The notes: generated from the letters alone by a model not told the origin. A stretch of DNA of 64,000 nucleotides from Vitis vinifera (GCF_030704535.1 NC_081819.1:21672001-21736000); one strand, 5' to 3'. Positions 12,144 to 24,531 are shown, counted from the first letter of the stretch. Made by a program: numbers and translations.

Positions 12144-14077
12144 AATTAGCCAGAAAATTCTTCACAGTTTCATGCCAATTCCTTGAACTGAACTGGCCTA
12201 TAATCATCAAAAACCCTGCAACCCCTCAACCCCACATCCATACTCAAGACCCCCATGAAACAACACGAGGACTTGAAGTGAAATCCCCCAAAATTATCTG
12301 GGAATTTTCTAGGGAACCTGAGGGAATTGGTGGGTGATGATGGGGATTAGAAATTGGGTGGTGAAATGGTTGTCTTTGTTGTTGTTGGATTGTATGGGGG
12401 GAGAAGGCCATTTAGACCGGCACCCAGAAAAGATTGGTTCCTTTTTGAGTTGTTTTTTGGGGTTTGGTCTCTGATTTTCTTTCGTGACAACTCATTCTTC
12501 AAGTCCTTTCTCTTGGAGTAGTTTCTTCATTTTCCTTTATTCTCCTAACTCAGTTTCGGGGCCCCTTTTCCAACTTGCTGGACGGGTTTGTTTCTTCATT
12601 CTTTTTTCTTTTGATATTTGTTGGGTTAGTTGAAATCTTATGATACAAGACGGTGCTGCCAACTATGTCATTGGGTGGAATAAGCCCACAAGAGAGGACA
12701 AGGTTGTGCCCTTCCAAGAATAATATCATTATTCTATGGTTATGCTTGGCCACTCCCCTTCCTTAACTTATTCATACCGATATTTCTCAAAGGCAATAAG
12801 TTAGAATTATTTTTAAAGGATAATATTGGTATTATAAATTTTTTATTAATTACCTTATATATAAATTAAAATAAATTTTTTATGTGAAATAATTTTTTCC
12901 TCTTTTTTAAGTTATGTATTCTTTAAATAAAGTTAGAGTGCAATTCACCGTAATTCTAAAAAGCGGTTTCAAATACCTAATTTTCGTAGGAATTGTGAGA
13001 GGGGTATTATTGTCTTTTTACTAAAATGTGTTCGTCAAAATAAATTTTTGTTTTATGACCTAGACCTACTAATTATGAAATTAATAATTCAATTAATTTT
13101 CTTTAATGAGTGTATTAATTGCGAGTTTAGCAGATAGGAAGTAGGTGATTGTCTGGCCGGCACCAATCTCTGGATGACACGTGGAGGATCGATCTTATGG
13201 TGCTGGGTCAATATAGAAGGAATCATATGGGCTGTAATGTAGCTCATTTCGGCCCGATGGTGACTTGGTGAGAAGGAAGGGGTGGGTCCAGTTGGGAACC
13301 CAAACTTTGCCACATGGGCTGAAAATTTCAGATGTGAGCCCATTCTTGTTAAGAAGTCCATAACCCAAAACAATCCCACTTGCGGTCCTTATTCATTCTT
13401 GTTTACAAAGCCATTAAATTAAAGTTATAAAGCTTGAGAAATTTATTAAAAAAAAAAAATTATTAAAGACATGTTTCAAAATTATAGTAGAATCATAATT
13501 ATTTTATGAATTTAAAAATAATAAAATAATTATAAAAGATAATAATTATTTTACTTTTCCCCGACCATAGGTCAAAAACATTGACGTTCATCTGGTTTAA
13601 GAGTAGTATGGTTGTACTCGAATAATCTCTCCAATATGACACTCTCGTGGTTCAAATCTAAGACCTTATCTTCGATAGACTATTTTATCTGAAAATCAAT
13701 TGATGTTTATTAGTGATAGATCATTTGATTACTATCATTTAGGTAACTTGTTCACTAAACTTAAAAGTAGCATTGTTGTAGCCTACCAAAATTAGCTTGT
13801 TTGAGCCTATATTTTTATAGGTTGGGTTTAGATATTTGAATTCAGATTGGGTTTGGAAAACATAACATGGTGTTGTGTATGGAGTGTGACCAAGGGAGGA
13901 GGATTTGGAGATAGGCCAATCAACCAATGAAAATACTCCATTTCTCCACGTGTCACTCTACAGGCTCAAAAGGAAAAATCTAGGTATGAAAGGACTGAAG
14001 ACCAAACGAATGGACTCGAAGAAGATATAGCAAAGCAAACAACACTACGCTGCCAAGAGTTGATTGATTCCTAATCC
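12144..14077. other. divergent intergenic region between the DUF1191 and CURT1A genes
   Basis: Holds the promoters of two divergent genes. 12144-12550 should contain the DUF1191 leader and promoter. The middle is AT-rich, with a short GC-richer patch near 13130-13330 that has no convincing frame. Confidence 0.5.
13947..13952 (+). promoter_or_regulatory. G-box in the CURT1A promoter
   Basis: CACGTG lies 126 bp upstream of the CURT1A start codon, with a CCAAT just before it (about 13924). G-boxes are common in light-regulated photosynthesis genes, so light control is a reasonable inference. Confidence 0.45.
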
Positions 14078-16708
14078 ATGGCAATGCCTTACGTTGCTGT
14101 AGCTTCCTCTTCCATGGCGGCCACGCCGGTCCTAATGCCTCGCCTCCCGGCCACTGCCGCCGCCAACGCCGCCACCCGCTGTTCCGCCTTGCCTTATCTC
14201 CCACCTCGTTTGTCATCCTCTTCCAACCACTTTTCAGGTACACTGTTTCAACTCAATCAGGCGCTAATCTTAATTATATGGGATGCGTTACTCAGCTCCA
14301 TATACAGTGTGGGTGGTGTACAAAATGCTGCGTTTTTATCAGGGTGTGTCGTTTTATTCTCTGTATGCATTTTTTTTTCCCCTGATTGGGGGATTTTGTC
14401 GAGCAAGTGGTGGAAATATCCTTGCTAAGTGTTTTCTAAAGGGGCAGAGTTTTTTTCTTTCCTTTTTTCTTTGTTTTTAAAGAAATTTAGTTTGATTTTT
14501 GAGTTGGGTGGATTCCATTTGAGGGGTGATAATTTGATCTTTCTGGGTCCTGCATTTTCTCGGGAACCAAACAGGGAAAATAACTATGAGGTATATTTCT
14601 TTATATGTATCCTGATGGAAGAATTGTTAATTGGGAAAAGATAATTTAGAATGAATATGATGGAATGCATGAAAAAAGGTACAGGAAATTGAGAAAAAAA
14701 TTATAGCAATAATGGAATTTAGATCCTTCACTGCAAGGGGTGTTGCTGAGGAAGTATTCATTTCTAAATGCCTTATATTTGAAACTTTAGAACTCTCATA
14801 GCATTTTTTCAGTGGGGTTCATGTGGTCATTACTAAAAACCATCAAAGGAGTCCAGCCCCAACATGTTTTTATGTTGAATTCACCTTTCCATATATTCTT
14901 AAAGATCAACTCTACACTCCTTTTGTGCCACTGATGGGATATCCAGAAATTGGATGAGCGGCAAATGGCAATCATCTGAAAAGCAGTATATCCCCTCCCA
15001 TCTCTTGTGCTCCTTTTTCAGGTTCTTTGCATAGATTTGGGCCTTGGACCGGCTTGGTCATGTGGACTTGTGTAATGAAACTCGGTGGGTTGAAGTGGAT
15101 GGTAATGGGAGTGATGGTGTCTATGTGCAAAATGTAAATATGCCTTTGATGAGAATTAGGCTCACTGGTACAGGCTGCTGTGCACTGTGTGGCGCTGAGT
15201 AATGATGATGAAGGATGATAAAATGCAACATTCAATGTGTAGCTGGAACTAGAATTGGCTTGTAAACTGGAGATGAGAACAGTATATGATAGTCATCATC
15301 TCCCCTGATGAAATAAAAGAGAAAATCTATATGAGCACAAAGGTCCCATGTTGCTTATTGAGCATATATCCCTTTCTGGAGCAGCAAACAAGCAAACTTT
15401 GAGAATTATACAGAAAAGGAAAATTTGGGCACAATCCCAGAAGTTATATTTTCCCTTTGCCCGTCATTTCATGAAAAAACCAAATTGTTTAGTCTAAAAG
15501 GCCCTTTGGAAAAAGAAATTAGGGTAAGAGTTGCACTTGTCCATAAAACATTGCCCTGTAGTTTGCAATGAACCAGCAAGTTTCTCTAAGCGAGTAACCT
15601 TGTCCTTTCACATGAATGTTATAATCAACCTTCTTTCATGATCTATTTGATAACTATACATCTATCTTTTTGTTTTTGTTTGGAATAGGGTCTCGCAGGT
15701 TCTCTTCGCTCCAGGTTAGAGCCTCTTCTTCAGAAGAAACATCTTTAAATACTGAAGAGCTATTCACTGACTTGAAGGCGAAGGTGAGAGCATCAAACCT
15801 GGCACTGTTGTGAGGCAAATCGCCTTTTTTTTGGCCTCTCAATTTCTAAGCGACTAGTTCTAGATTAAGCCTTTTGTTACTAATAGAGCTTCTTTCCATC
15901 AAGTAAAATCGTCATTTAGCTCAAAGAATTTCCTTCTGTTATCAACAGTGGGATGCGCTTGAGAACAAATCCACTGTATTTCTCTATGGAGGCGGTGCAA
16001 TAGTTGCAGTTTGGCTGTCCTCAGTTGTTGTTGGTGCCGTCAACTCCGTTCCATTGGTGGGTGGTTTGATTAAGGAAAAAATCCAAGCTTCCCTTTCTTC
16101 AATTTGACTAAATAAAAAACGATGAATGTTGACTCCTTGATTAACCTAGCAGGATAGGTTTTCTTTGGCAACATATGATATTGTTTTCTTTTGATATTCC
16201 CCTGAACCAATCTGAAGTATTCCTCTCCCTTTATCCTTTTCCTGAATATTACCAGCTTCCGAAGATCATGGAGTTGGTAGGACTTGGATATACAGCATGG
16301 TTCGTGTACCGATACATTCTCTTCAAGGTAAAAACTAAAACATTGGCATGCTTCAGATCGAATTTACTTTCTCTACCAAATATTTTCCAGGTGATCTGAT
16401 AATAGGAGAGATGTAATGGCCTAATGAAGACTGTAATCAAAGGAGTTTGAACTAACACTGATTAGAGATCATAAGAGCCGATTAAAATATATCTGAACCT
16501 GAGATTATCATGATATCAATCTTGATTTTGGTTGAACTAAAAAACCTTTTTGAGTCTTCTCCAAAGTATACTTCTACTTGCAAATTATACTTTGTTGGCT
16601 AACATGTTCACACTTGGTGGGGTTTTTGTTGTCACTTTTCAGTCAAACAGAAAAGAGCTGGCCACGGACATTGAAGCACTGAAGAAGAAGGTGACGGGAG
16701 CTGAATAG
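14078..16708 (+). CDS. CURT1A: CURVATURE THYLAKOID 1A-like chloroplast protein, five exons
   Basis: Small thylakoid membrane protein that bends membranes at grana margins in the characterised family. Exons 14078-14237, 15689-15783, 15949-16056, 16256-16327 and 16643-16708 join in frame to 166 residues, close to Arabidopsis CURT1A. Residues 1 to about 65 are Ala/Ser-rich and low in acidic residues, a chloroplast transit peptide. The mature part has the CAAD layout: an N-terminal acidic helix (EELFTDLKAKWDALENK), a first span (STVFLYGGGAIVAVWLSSVVVG), a second span (LPKIMELVGLGYTAWFVYRYILF) and a C-terminal amphipathic helix (KELATDIEALKKKVTGAE). Intron 1 is long (about 1.45 kb) and holds one ACCAAACAGGG motif near 14555-14575. 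Its position between the DUF1191 and LRB genes matches At4g01150. The call is firm because every domain and splice site is visible. Confidence 0.95.
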
Positions 16709-17093
16709 ATCAATATGATCAAATGCTGAGTTTATCCTTACATTTAGTCTCAACCCATTGGTTTAAATTGGTTCTTTTCTGTATCTTATGTAAAAGGGCC
16801 ATCCAAGCTCTCCTCTCCTCTGCAATGTAGACTAGTTTTGCTGCTTTTGCATGCTTTCTTGTCACTCCTGGATCTCCCCGGGCTCATCCTTGCAATAAAA
16901 TTTGCCAATTTTCTTGTTTGCTTTTGTGATTGTTATCGATGAGAAAGTGTTCGATGCCTCATCACCTCTGTTTTATCGCAGTCGATGGTTGATCCGGTAC
17001 AATTTTTCGTTTGTTACCCTTATGATATCGTGTATATAAAAGCATACTTTTCTCTATAATTTTTTGTCACCTTTGCATGACGTGTCATGTCAA

Positions 17094-18024
17094 GGATTTT
17101 TTTTTTTTACAAGAGTACGACAATTTTAAAAAATAATTCATAAATTATCGTAGTAGGAAAAATAATTATAATTTTGTCGAGATAGGGAAGAGAGAATAAT
17201 TTAGAAGTGAAAAATCGACGATTTATGAACTTTTAAAAAAATTATAAAAAAATTGTTTTTTGAAGACACGATTTTTAAAATTTCATTTTTTATATGAGAA
17301 ATCGTCTTTTTAAAAGACAATTTTCATAAAAAATAAAATAAATTAAGAAGTGAGAAATCATCTCTTGAAGAGACGATTTCAAAAAAAAAAAAGTTGAGTG
17401 AAAAATCGTCTTTTAAAGAGATGATTTTCACAAATATATATATATATATATATATAAAATTCTTACTTTAAACAAAAAAACCAAGAAGGAAATCGTATTT
17501 CAAAAGAGACAATTTTCTACATCACAAAAGTGAGAAATTCTTACTTAAAATAAAATAATAATAAAAAAAAAGAAAAAAATCCAAGTGGGAAATCATCAAA
17601 TTATAAGTGAAAAATAATTCCTCACTTGGGTTTTATTTATTTATTTATTTTTATTTTTATTTTATTTTAAGTGAGAATTTCTCACTTTTGTAGTGTGGAA
17701 ATCGTTTCTTGAACTTGATTTTTTTTTTTTGTGAAAATCGTTTCTTCAAGAGATGATTTCTCATTTTTTAATTTTTGAAATAATCCTTTTAAGAACGATT
17801 TCTCATATAAGAAAAATGAAATTTTAGAAATCGTGTCTTGAAAATATGATTTTTTATAATTTTTTCAAAAGTTCATAAATCGTTTTTTAAAGATATGTTT
17901 TTTCATTTACAATTTCTTTTCTCTTTTTTATATGGATAAAACTAAAATATATTTGAAATTATTTTTCTTATTGCGATAATTTAAAAATTATTTTTTAAAA
18001 TTATTGTACTCTTATAAAAAATCC
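17094..18024. mobile_element. large foldback MITE, possibly Mutator-like
   Basis: A 931-bp element whose two halves are reverse complements. It begins GGATTTTTT..ACAAGAGTACGA and ends with the inverse (AGAGTAC..GGATTTTTT read on the minus strand). The interior is built of many short palindromes around GAAATCGTCT and AGACGATTTC. It has no coding capacity. I could not find a convincing target-site duplication, so the superfamily is a guess from the long terminal inverted repeats. A transcript would fold into a long double strand. Confidence 0.7.
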
Positions 18025-18422
18025 ATACCATCAACATGGTAAAATTTGAAAGTAGTAGAAGTTTTATTCCAAAATAAAATTTATATAAAAATGAATTGAT
18101 ATTAAATTATAATTAAATATATTTAAGTTTTAAGTTTAAATAAAAATATATGCCAAGGCCCACTCGAATAGAGCTCTTTCTTATGCTCTATGTATCAAGA
18201 TGATTCAAATTTAAAAATTTTACTAATTTTATTTTAATTATTGTAATTTTTCAAAAATGCTTTTTAGTCAATTATTTAGAAATAATTATCATAAAATGAT
18301 TTTTAGAGTAAGGAATAAGGATTATTTTTACTGTGGCTGAAAATATATATATAAATATGAAAAAGTGAAAATAGGGGGAGAGGGAAACCCTAGACTGTTG
18401 TTCAGCTGCTGTCACTACTCCG

Positions 18423-18914
18423 GTAACTCTCGATTTTCTTCTCTTTGCAGTAGATTGTTTGGTTGCCGAGAAAATGAGGAAAAGTGAAAAAGAAGCGGGA
18501 TTCTTATTCTTATTCTTCGTTTTCTGAATTATACCCCAATGAGGGGTTTTATCCCATGTTAAAAAACGTCTGTTTCTCAGCAACCAAGCAGATTCTTACT
18601 AGTTTGATTTTTGTCTTTCGGATTTACCCAGTCAAGGGTTTCGGTTTTCTTCGTTCCCAAGTAATGCGAAAATTCAGATTCAAAACTTTTCTCTTCCAAT
18701 TTCTCGAATTTCTCAGCAGCCAAACAAGAACGTTGCTTGTTTTGATTTTCTTTTCTGAATTCCTCAACGCTACCCAGCAAGGGTATTTTTTTTCGCCGTT
18801 CCGAAGTATTGCAAAACCCCATAATCATTCCTGCAGTCTCTTTAATTTTTCCGCACTTCCTCAGCAGCCAAAGCAGACTGTTAAGATTTTGATTTTTTTT
18901 TTCATTTTTTTCAG
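18423..18914 (+). other. putative 5'-UTR intron of the mL40-like gene
   Basis: Just downstream of an AAACCCTAG telo-box-like leader motif (18386-18394) there is a CCG|GTAACT donor (intron start 18423). A TTTTTTTCAG acceptor ends at 18914, 39 bp before the start codon. The 492-bp stretch between is T-rich and carries the repeated motif annotated separately. The long reading frame across it is T-rich repeat, not protein. Leader introns are usual in plant genes of the translation machinery. Confidence 0.55.
18453..18880 (+). repeat. degenerate tandem array of the GTTTGGTTGC-type motif in a first intron
   Basis: The first copy reads GTTTGGTTGCCGAGAAA (18457-18473). Three further copies run in the opposite sense (TCTCAGCAACCAAGCAG near 18575, TCTCAGCAGCCAAACAAG near 18711, CCTCAGCAGCCAAAGCAG near 18859). 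Spacing of about 120-150 bp and similar words between copies (TTTGATTTT, GTTCCCAAGTAATGC against GTTCCGAAGTATTGC) indicate tandem duplication. Confidence 0.65.
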
Positions 18915-18953
18915 TAATTGCACACTTTAAGAGGCAAGATAGTGGTGTAAAAG

Positions 18954-19688
18954 ATGATCCGAATCAGTGGCATTGCGAAATCGAAATCTTGCTTATCCCA
19001 TCAATTCATACAAAAATGCTTTGTAAGTCGAACTGCAAAAGGTAAAGGCAAAATGAAAGATGGGCAGCCGTTGAAGCGATCGAAAATAACAAAGAAGAAA
19101 GGCCCTGTTGATGCTGCTGCGGCTGACCGAGGTCCCAGGAATGAAGCCAAGGTGAAAATGGAGCAACTGGAGAATGCTTGCCTGACTGCTCCAACGCCAA
19201 TCCGATATCTGACTCCGAAACAGAAGAAGAGGGAGGAGGAGAGAGAGAAAATGGGACTTACTAGCAATGCAAGAAGAGTGGAGCTCGAGATGTTGAAGAA
19301 AAATAAGTCCAAGAAAAGTGAACTCGACTCCCCGATGATAATTGGGACTCCGGGTTTGGATTTGATATCCCTAGGGCTGGTAGATGCAGAGAGTATTCCT
19401 AAATATGAATTGACTGTTGAAGATGGTCGTCGGCTAGCTAAAGAGTACAGTAGGGTTTTAATGAGGCGGCACCGGGCTAGGCAGGCAGCAGAGAGTACAA
19501 TATTGAGGTTGAAGAAGGAAGCCATCGAGGCATTGCCCGAGAATCTGAAGGCTGCAGCATTGGTACCAGATTTGACTCCATTTCCAGCAAACAGGTTTAT
19601 GGCTACTTTGACACCTCCAATTGAAGGGTACATCGAGAAGGTTATGGAGGCCGCAAAGAGAAGCATTACCAAGGAGAAGCTCAGATGA
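18954..19688 (+). CDS. mitochondrial large ribosomal subunit protein mL40-like
   Basis: Intronless coding region of 244 residues. The N terminus (MIRISGIAKSKSCLSHQFIQKCFVSR) is basic, Ser-rich and lacks acids, a good mitochondrial presequence, followed by a Lys-rich tract. The C-terminal half aligns with what I recall of human MRPL40: ELT.E..RR at the start, a charged helix (about residues 150-195), then PDL.PFP and T.TPPIEGY against PNLFPFEKEG..YTPPI in the human protein. The Arabidopsis counterparts are, as I remember, At4g05400 and At4g21140, older annotated only as copper ion binding. Role: structural protein of the mitoribosome. The AAACCCTAG box and leader intron fit a ribosomal-protein gene. 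The family call comes from pattern comparison by eye. In the At4g01130-01160 order I recall, this gene is an insertion. Confidence 0.72.
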   Translation: MIRISGIAKSKSCLSHQFIQKCFVSRTAKGKGKMKDGQPLKRSKITKKKGPVDAAAADRGPRNEAKVKMEQLENACLTAPTPIRYLTPKQKKREEEREKMGLTSNARRVELEMLKKNKSKKSELDSPMIIGTPGLDLISLGLVDAESIPKYELTVEDGRRLAKEYSRVLMRRHRARQAAESTILRLKKEAIEALPENLKAAALVPDLTPFPANRFMATLTPPIEGYIEKVMEAAKRSITKEKLR

Positions 19689-20747
19689 TCAGAGGTTAGT
19701 GTTCATTTTCCTTATTGTTTTTTACTTCCTGCATTGATATTTTGAGTTTTTTGAGCGATTAATTGGTTTTCCGATGTTGTATGGATGATTAAGAGCTTTG
19801 TCTCCAATGGAGAAACTCACATTGAATCTAATTGCTCACTGGACAGTGGACACCACTGATCCTAAAAAGACACCACTTATTTTAACACTCAAAATGATAT
19901 TTATGCAAAAAATTTATGCTGTGGTTCCCTCATGCTGGTCTAATAAAAGTTTTCAAAATTTGATGTTATGCTCCATATGGGTTTTAAGAATAATGGAGGA
20001 AGAAACAAAACTTTTTCTCTTATCAAAAGCACCCCATTTCAAATGTCAAACGTATTCTAATGAACAAAAAATTGTTTTAAAAAATGTTTCCAAAAAAGGG
20101 CCTAAAATTTTAGACCATTTTTTCATAATTAAACTGTGCTTGGGTCAGATACTTTTTATGTAACTGTTTAGGCTAAATCATTTTTCAGTGAGGCAGTGAA
20201 GAATTTGTGATTCCTATATTAGTTAAACATGGTTAACAGTGATTGAGTGTTTTACTCGTTCCATGGATTTATTGCTATTTGCCCATGCTTAGTCAGGTTT
20301 GATTTTGTAATTGCAAGGACCGTAAAGGGTTTGTAGCTGTGATCACTAAATTTCTTTACATACATTTTTGAGTTGCATCCTAACCCTATGCTCTAGGATA
20401 AATAAGCTGTGATATTTTACCAAATGATTGCTTGGATGGTTGCTCTCATTTCTTATTCAAATTCTTCAAGTTCAATATTACAGCTACATAAAACTTGTGT
20501 TTGATTCTCATAGAGATTTTGCTCGTAGGCTTCAGAAAAGGTCTCTCTGAGTAATTCTCATCTTGTCAATCTGATTAAACATAATATCTTGATGAGGTCC
20601 AGCCCGCTTATTCTTCATTTTATTTATTTTTTGTTTTGTCAAAAGGAATTCACTCTGCCAGTGAGAAAGGGGGTTCATTGTCAGAGGGCACTGCCATTGA
20701 TTATTCTCAAAATGCAAATTCTTGTAAATATAATTAGTACATCATAT

Positions 20748-20919
20748 ACCTGCCAGGGTAGCCAAGTTGGTCAAGGTGAATACTAGGAAGTGTGGTCCTA
20801 GTAAATGGCACATGGTCCTGGGTTCGAATCCTGTCACTGATAATTCTCCGAATTTACCTTGTACTGGTTGTTGTGGGGCAGTCAGCACCCTGAGGTTTGG
20901 GTCCCCATGGAGAGTCTTA
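20748..20919 (+). mobile_element. tRNA-derived SINE with a perfect 12-bp target-site duplication
   Basis: A 172-bp insert flanked by identical AGTACATCATAT copies (20736-20747 and 20920-20931). It contains a pol III A box (TAGCCAAGTTGG, about 20759-20770) and a B box (GGTTCGAATCC, about 20820-20830) at tRNA-like spacing, followed by a tRNA-unrelated 3' part. The intact duplication suggests a fairly recent insertion. It is not a functional tRNA: the segment between the boxes is not a regular cloverleaf and there is extra sequence 3' of the B box. Confidence 0.82.
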
Positions 20920-22419
20920 AGTACATCATATCTTAGTTGATCTTCCATTAACCTCCCTCTGTTATGACCAATTCCTTATTCTTATCCAGTTCTGAGTACA
21001 CTCGACTGCCTTCTTATGTTCTCATCTTCTCTTGCAAATTTTTTACGGCTCCATGTCTTCATAGGTTGCTTGTGCTTTTTTTGAACACAAAATTGAGGCT
21101 AGAGAAACAAATACTCTTCCTGCACATCCCACATCATCCAAGGAAAATAGGATCTGTAGAATAATTTTTTTTTGATAGGCATCTATGAACAGTGCCTAGA
21201 AATTGGGCAGAGACCAATGTCTGATGTATCTAATAGGTGCAAAAAGGAACCAATGTCTGTAATTGATTTTGTTGATTGGTTGAGTTCTCATTGAGGAAGA
21301 GAGTAGTATTTTGTAGTTCCCTCTTATTTTGGTTGTGCCTTTTGGCAATTGCTATACATGTCTTCTGTACTTTGGTGTGCTCTTTTATGATGCTTTTTAT
21401 ATATTATACTCACTTTATTTACCTATCAAGAAAAGGAAAAATTGGAGAAGATTGTTTTAGATTATTAAAAAATAGAGTTGGATGATGATACTGTGATGTG
21501 GGATCTTAAAAAATTCAAGCATTATAGAAGTTATTTCTTTGTTCTATAATGCTATGATAGGTCAAAGAAAGCAAAAGAAAAGAAAAAAAAGAAAAAGAAA
21601 AGATAGATCCTTTAGCAATCACACCAAGGTTCTAGGTAATCACATCCTCAAAGATGCTAAAAACTTTTATTAGAAATTTGATTTTTTTCAACTTTGAAAG
21701 ACTATATAGGTGTATATTATAGTAGACCATTGTGATTCTTTTCCCTAAAACTTCTCTAATTCCTTATCTTTTCTTGCAAGAATGAGAAAAGATATAGGAA
21801 TGAGTATTCTTTAGAAGCTAAAAGACAATCTTAATATAAAAAGAAGACTAAACGAATTAGAGACTTGATAAAAAAGTAAATCACTAATTAAAATAAAATC
21901 TTAATAAACTAAAGTAGAAACTTAACAAAAGACTCAAGCTTAACCTAAACCAACTATGGTAAGTCTTAAGAGGAACTTAAATCATCATTGGCATCCCAAA
22001 TTAAGGGCTGGGCATTGGAACTAGCTTTTCTCTTTCTCTTCTTGTTAGTTGAAAATTTTCAAAGTATATTTATTTTTTGATTGGCAAATCTTCAAGGTGT
22101 ATTTTCAATGTTGGTCCCTTTCTCAGGAGGTCCTTGAAGAATATATTTGAGCTTAGTTTCTTATCAGTTTCAAACAAAAAACGTGTGTGCATTCACGATG
22201 TAGGATTTATTGGTAGATCATGTGAAAGATAATTTTGTAAGAGGAATCATGTCTTACCAAAGCTTGAGAAATTGAACTTGAAGAGAAACTTAAAACCCAT
22301 CTATATAATTCGAATTGTTTTTCTTGATCACTACAACAAATATGATGTAGATACTTGCATCAACATCCCATCCATTACAATTAGTAAAAATAAACTAAAA
22401 GTATATTACAAAAATCACA

Positions 22420-22722
22420 TTATACTTTAATCTGCATCTCAATTTAATCCATGAACTTTTTGCAATAACGTCTATCTCAAATTATACCCAAATGTCAAAT
22501 AGGCTCTTTTGTTAAGATTTTCTGTCAATAAATAGATGGAGAAATCCTTGTAACAAGAATATACATGTTGGCATGAGTTTTTATATAATATATTTAAATA
22601 TATCAAATTTGTTAATGAGTTTGTTCATCTATTTTGATTGAAAATCTTAATAAAAGGACCTATTTGACATTTGGTTATAATTTGGAATTGACGTTATTGC
22701 AAAAAGTTCATGGGTTAAAGTA
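22420..22722. mobile_element. foldback MITE of about 300 bp
   Basis: The two ends are long inverted repeats. The left side reads TTATACTTTAA..CCATGAACTTTTTGC..ACGTC and the right side reads the same on the other strand, with further pairing inward (AAATGTCAAATAGG and its inverse). It has no coding capacity. Superfamily and target-site duplication were not resolved. Confidence 0.65.
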
Positions 22723-23589
22723 TAAGGTTTTAGTTGGAGAAAATGCTTGAGGCAGCATAAAACTTAAAGAAGAAGAATTGCGATTTTTTATTTTTGATAG
22801 GTAAAGAAAGCTCCTTACTAAGTATATGGATGAAAAAGAATTTGTCCATCGAAAAAAAAGATGAAAAAGATTTTGATAGGGGAGGAAAAATTGTAATGCA
22901 TGAAATTGTGATTAAATTATTTGAAGATGCAACCGCTGCTCCAAGCACATGGGTGAAAAGAATTTTGACAGTGTAGGGAAAGATTGTGGTTCATGTGGTG
23001 ATTAAATTTTGAATACTGTCACATGCAATGAGAAAAAAAACTGAGACTTGGACTTGGTGTTCTGAGATTATAGTCTCTAACAGAAAAGCTATCTGAGAAG
23101 TAGGCTTCTTTATTGGTAACATGTATTATGCTATGGAATCCTTCATCGCCAACAGCTGATGTGGGGTAATTTTGAGAACCCAAAACTTGTTTGATACTGT
23201 TATTTCCACTGAGAGAACATTCAAGTTTGTGTATACTTTTAATCCTTTTTGGTTTCATTTTGATGTGGTCTCTTATGTTGTGGTGCAGATGTGGCTATTT
23301 TACTCTGAGTTGTTGGGAGTGACCATGGTGGATGCAGAAGTTGGAAGTCCCTCATATTTATGGGGTTGAGGGAAAGCAGTGAAGCATCCAGCAGCTCTTG
23401 AAATGCAATGCAATAAATTGTTTCGGGGTTCTAAATTGGAACTGTTAGCGTTGGTTTTTATTTTTTTAGATATTTGAACTTCAACTGAACCCATAAATAC
23501 ATGACAAAACATGCTTTGGTTTTTTCAGGCCACACTCTCTCTCCTTTTGATGTGTCAATGGTCTAAAAATTTCAATTTTCTTTGTTTCC

Positions 23590-23622
23590 CTTGGCTTTCG
23601 TAGCAGCCAAACAGAGGGATAA
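23590..23622 (+). repeat. isolated copy of the GCAGCCAAACAGAGG motif
   Basis: Between the mL40-like and eIF1A genes there is one good copy of the motif that otherwise marks the first introns of the neighbours. No intron is evident here. It may belong to an unrecognised transcript or be a stray copy. Confidence 0.4.
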
Positions 23623-23968
23623 CTAATTCGTCTTTCACGCTACTGTAAACCAAAAAAATGCAATTCGTCATCAAATTCTTGATGATATGAGAAAAAGAGG
23701 AGATAGAATTGAAACAACACAAACAGGAACATCAAAATCATGAAAGGTTAATTTTAAAGGAAGTTCACTATTATTGCATAGAAGTCACCATATTAATATA
23801 TAAAGCCGAAATTACCCACACCGTAACCCTAACATTCAGTATTACAAGCAATCCTCAAGACCGCAATATTCCGTCCATCAGGTATCCAAAAAGTGAAAAA
23901 AGAAAGAGAAAAAAAACCCTCGCCGATATACGGAGAGAGTGAGCGAATAAAAAACCCTAGATCGGCAT

Positions 23969-24406
23969 CTAGATTTTGTCGATGTCCTCGTCCTCGAACT
24001 CGATGTAATCGTCGCCCGCGCCTTCGTCCTCCTCGTCGAGGCCGCCGGCGATACCCTCGTTGAGCCTGGTGTTCTCCGGAAGCTCACCATACGCCTTCAG
24101 AAGACGAGCCTCGTCGGGCATGTACTTGAGGATGACGTCAGCCTTGTCGTCCTGGTAATCACGAAGACCGACTAGGATGATGTCGCCGGCGGCGATCCAG
24201 ACCTTCTTGTGCATCTTGCCTCGGATGTGGCAGAGGCGCTTGGTGCCATCGATGCACATGGCCTCACAGCGGCCGTTGCCGAGCATACGGAGCACCTGAG
24301 CGTACTCCTGGCCGTCTTCCTTGAAGACAAGCTCCCGTTTCTCATCGTCGGCCTCGTTCTTTCCTCTCTTCCTGTTCTTACCTCCCTTTCCCTTGTTCTT
24401 CGGCAT
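23969..24406 (-). CDS. EIF1A: translation initiation factor eIF1A
   Basis: Intronless gene for 145 residues, the normal plant length. eIF1A binds the 40S A site, promotes scanning and helps select the start codon. Visible parts are the basic N-terminal tail ([17 protein letters not shown]), the OB fold (about residues 25-95, with [35 protein letters not shown] and [22 protein letters not shown]), the helical extension ([14 protein letters not shown]) and an acidic C-terminal tail ending DIDKI. The coding region is much more GC-rich than its surroundings, as usual for highly expressed plant translation genes. The leader contains TAGGGTTAGGG-type telo-box sequence, shared with ribosomal-protein genes. 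Confidence 0.97.
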   Translation of the reverse strand: MPKNKGKGGKNRKRGKNEADDEKRELVFKEDGQEYAQVLRMLGNGRCEAMCIDGTKRLCHIRGKMHKKVWIAAGDIILVGLRDYQDDKADVILKYMPDEARLLKAYGELPENTRLNEGIAGGLDEEDEGAGDDYIEFEDEDIDKI

Positions 24407-24531
24407 CCTTCTCTCCCGGAAACCCTAACCCTAGATTTCTTTCGATTTCTGTTTTCGCAGACCCTAAGCTCTCGATCTTCAAAATCTTTGGGTAACGTTT
24501 TGAAACGAGTCAAAGAGCGGATCTCTGGGTC

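Noticed and set aside
17094-18024. CRISPR-like or satellite array from the repeated GAAATCGTCT words
   Set aside because: The repeats are inverted and nested within terminal inverted repeats in a plant nuclear context; this is a foldback MITE.
18484-18930. 148-residue plus-strand frame upstream of the mL40-like gene
   Set aside because: Phe/Ser/Leu-rich translation of T-rich repeated sequence inside a probable leader intron; no protein character.
19001-19672. 223-residue minus-strand frame opposite the mL40-like gene
   Set aside because: Antisense shadow; the plus frame has a presequence and family signature.
20748-20840. tRNA gene
   Set aside because: A and B boxes are present, but the segment is flanked by a target-site duplication, continues into tRNA-unrelated sequence and does not give a clean cloverleaf; called a SINE.
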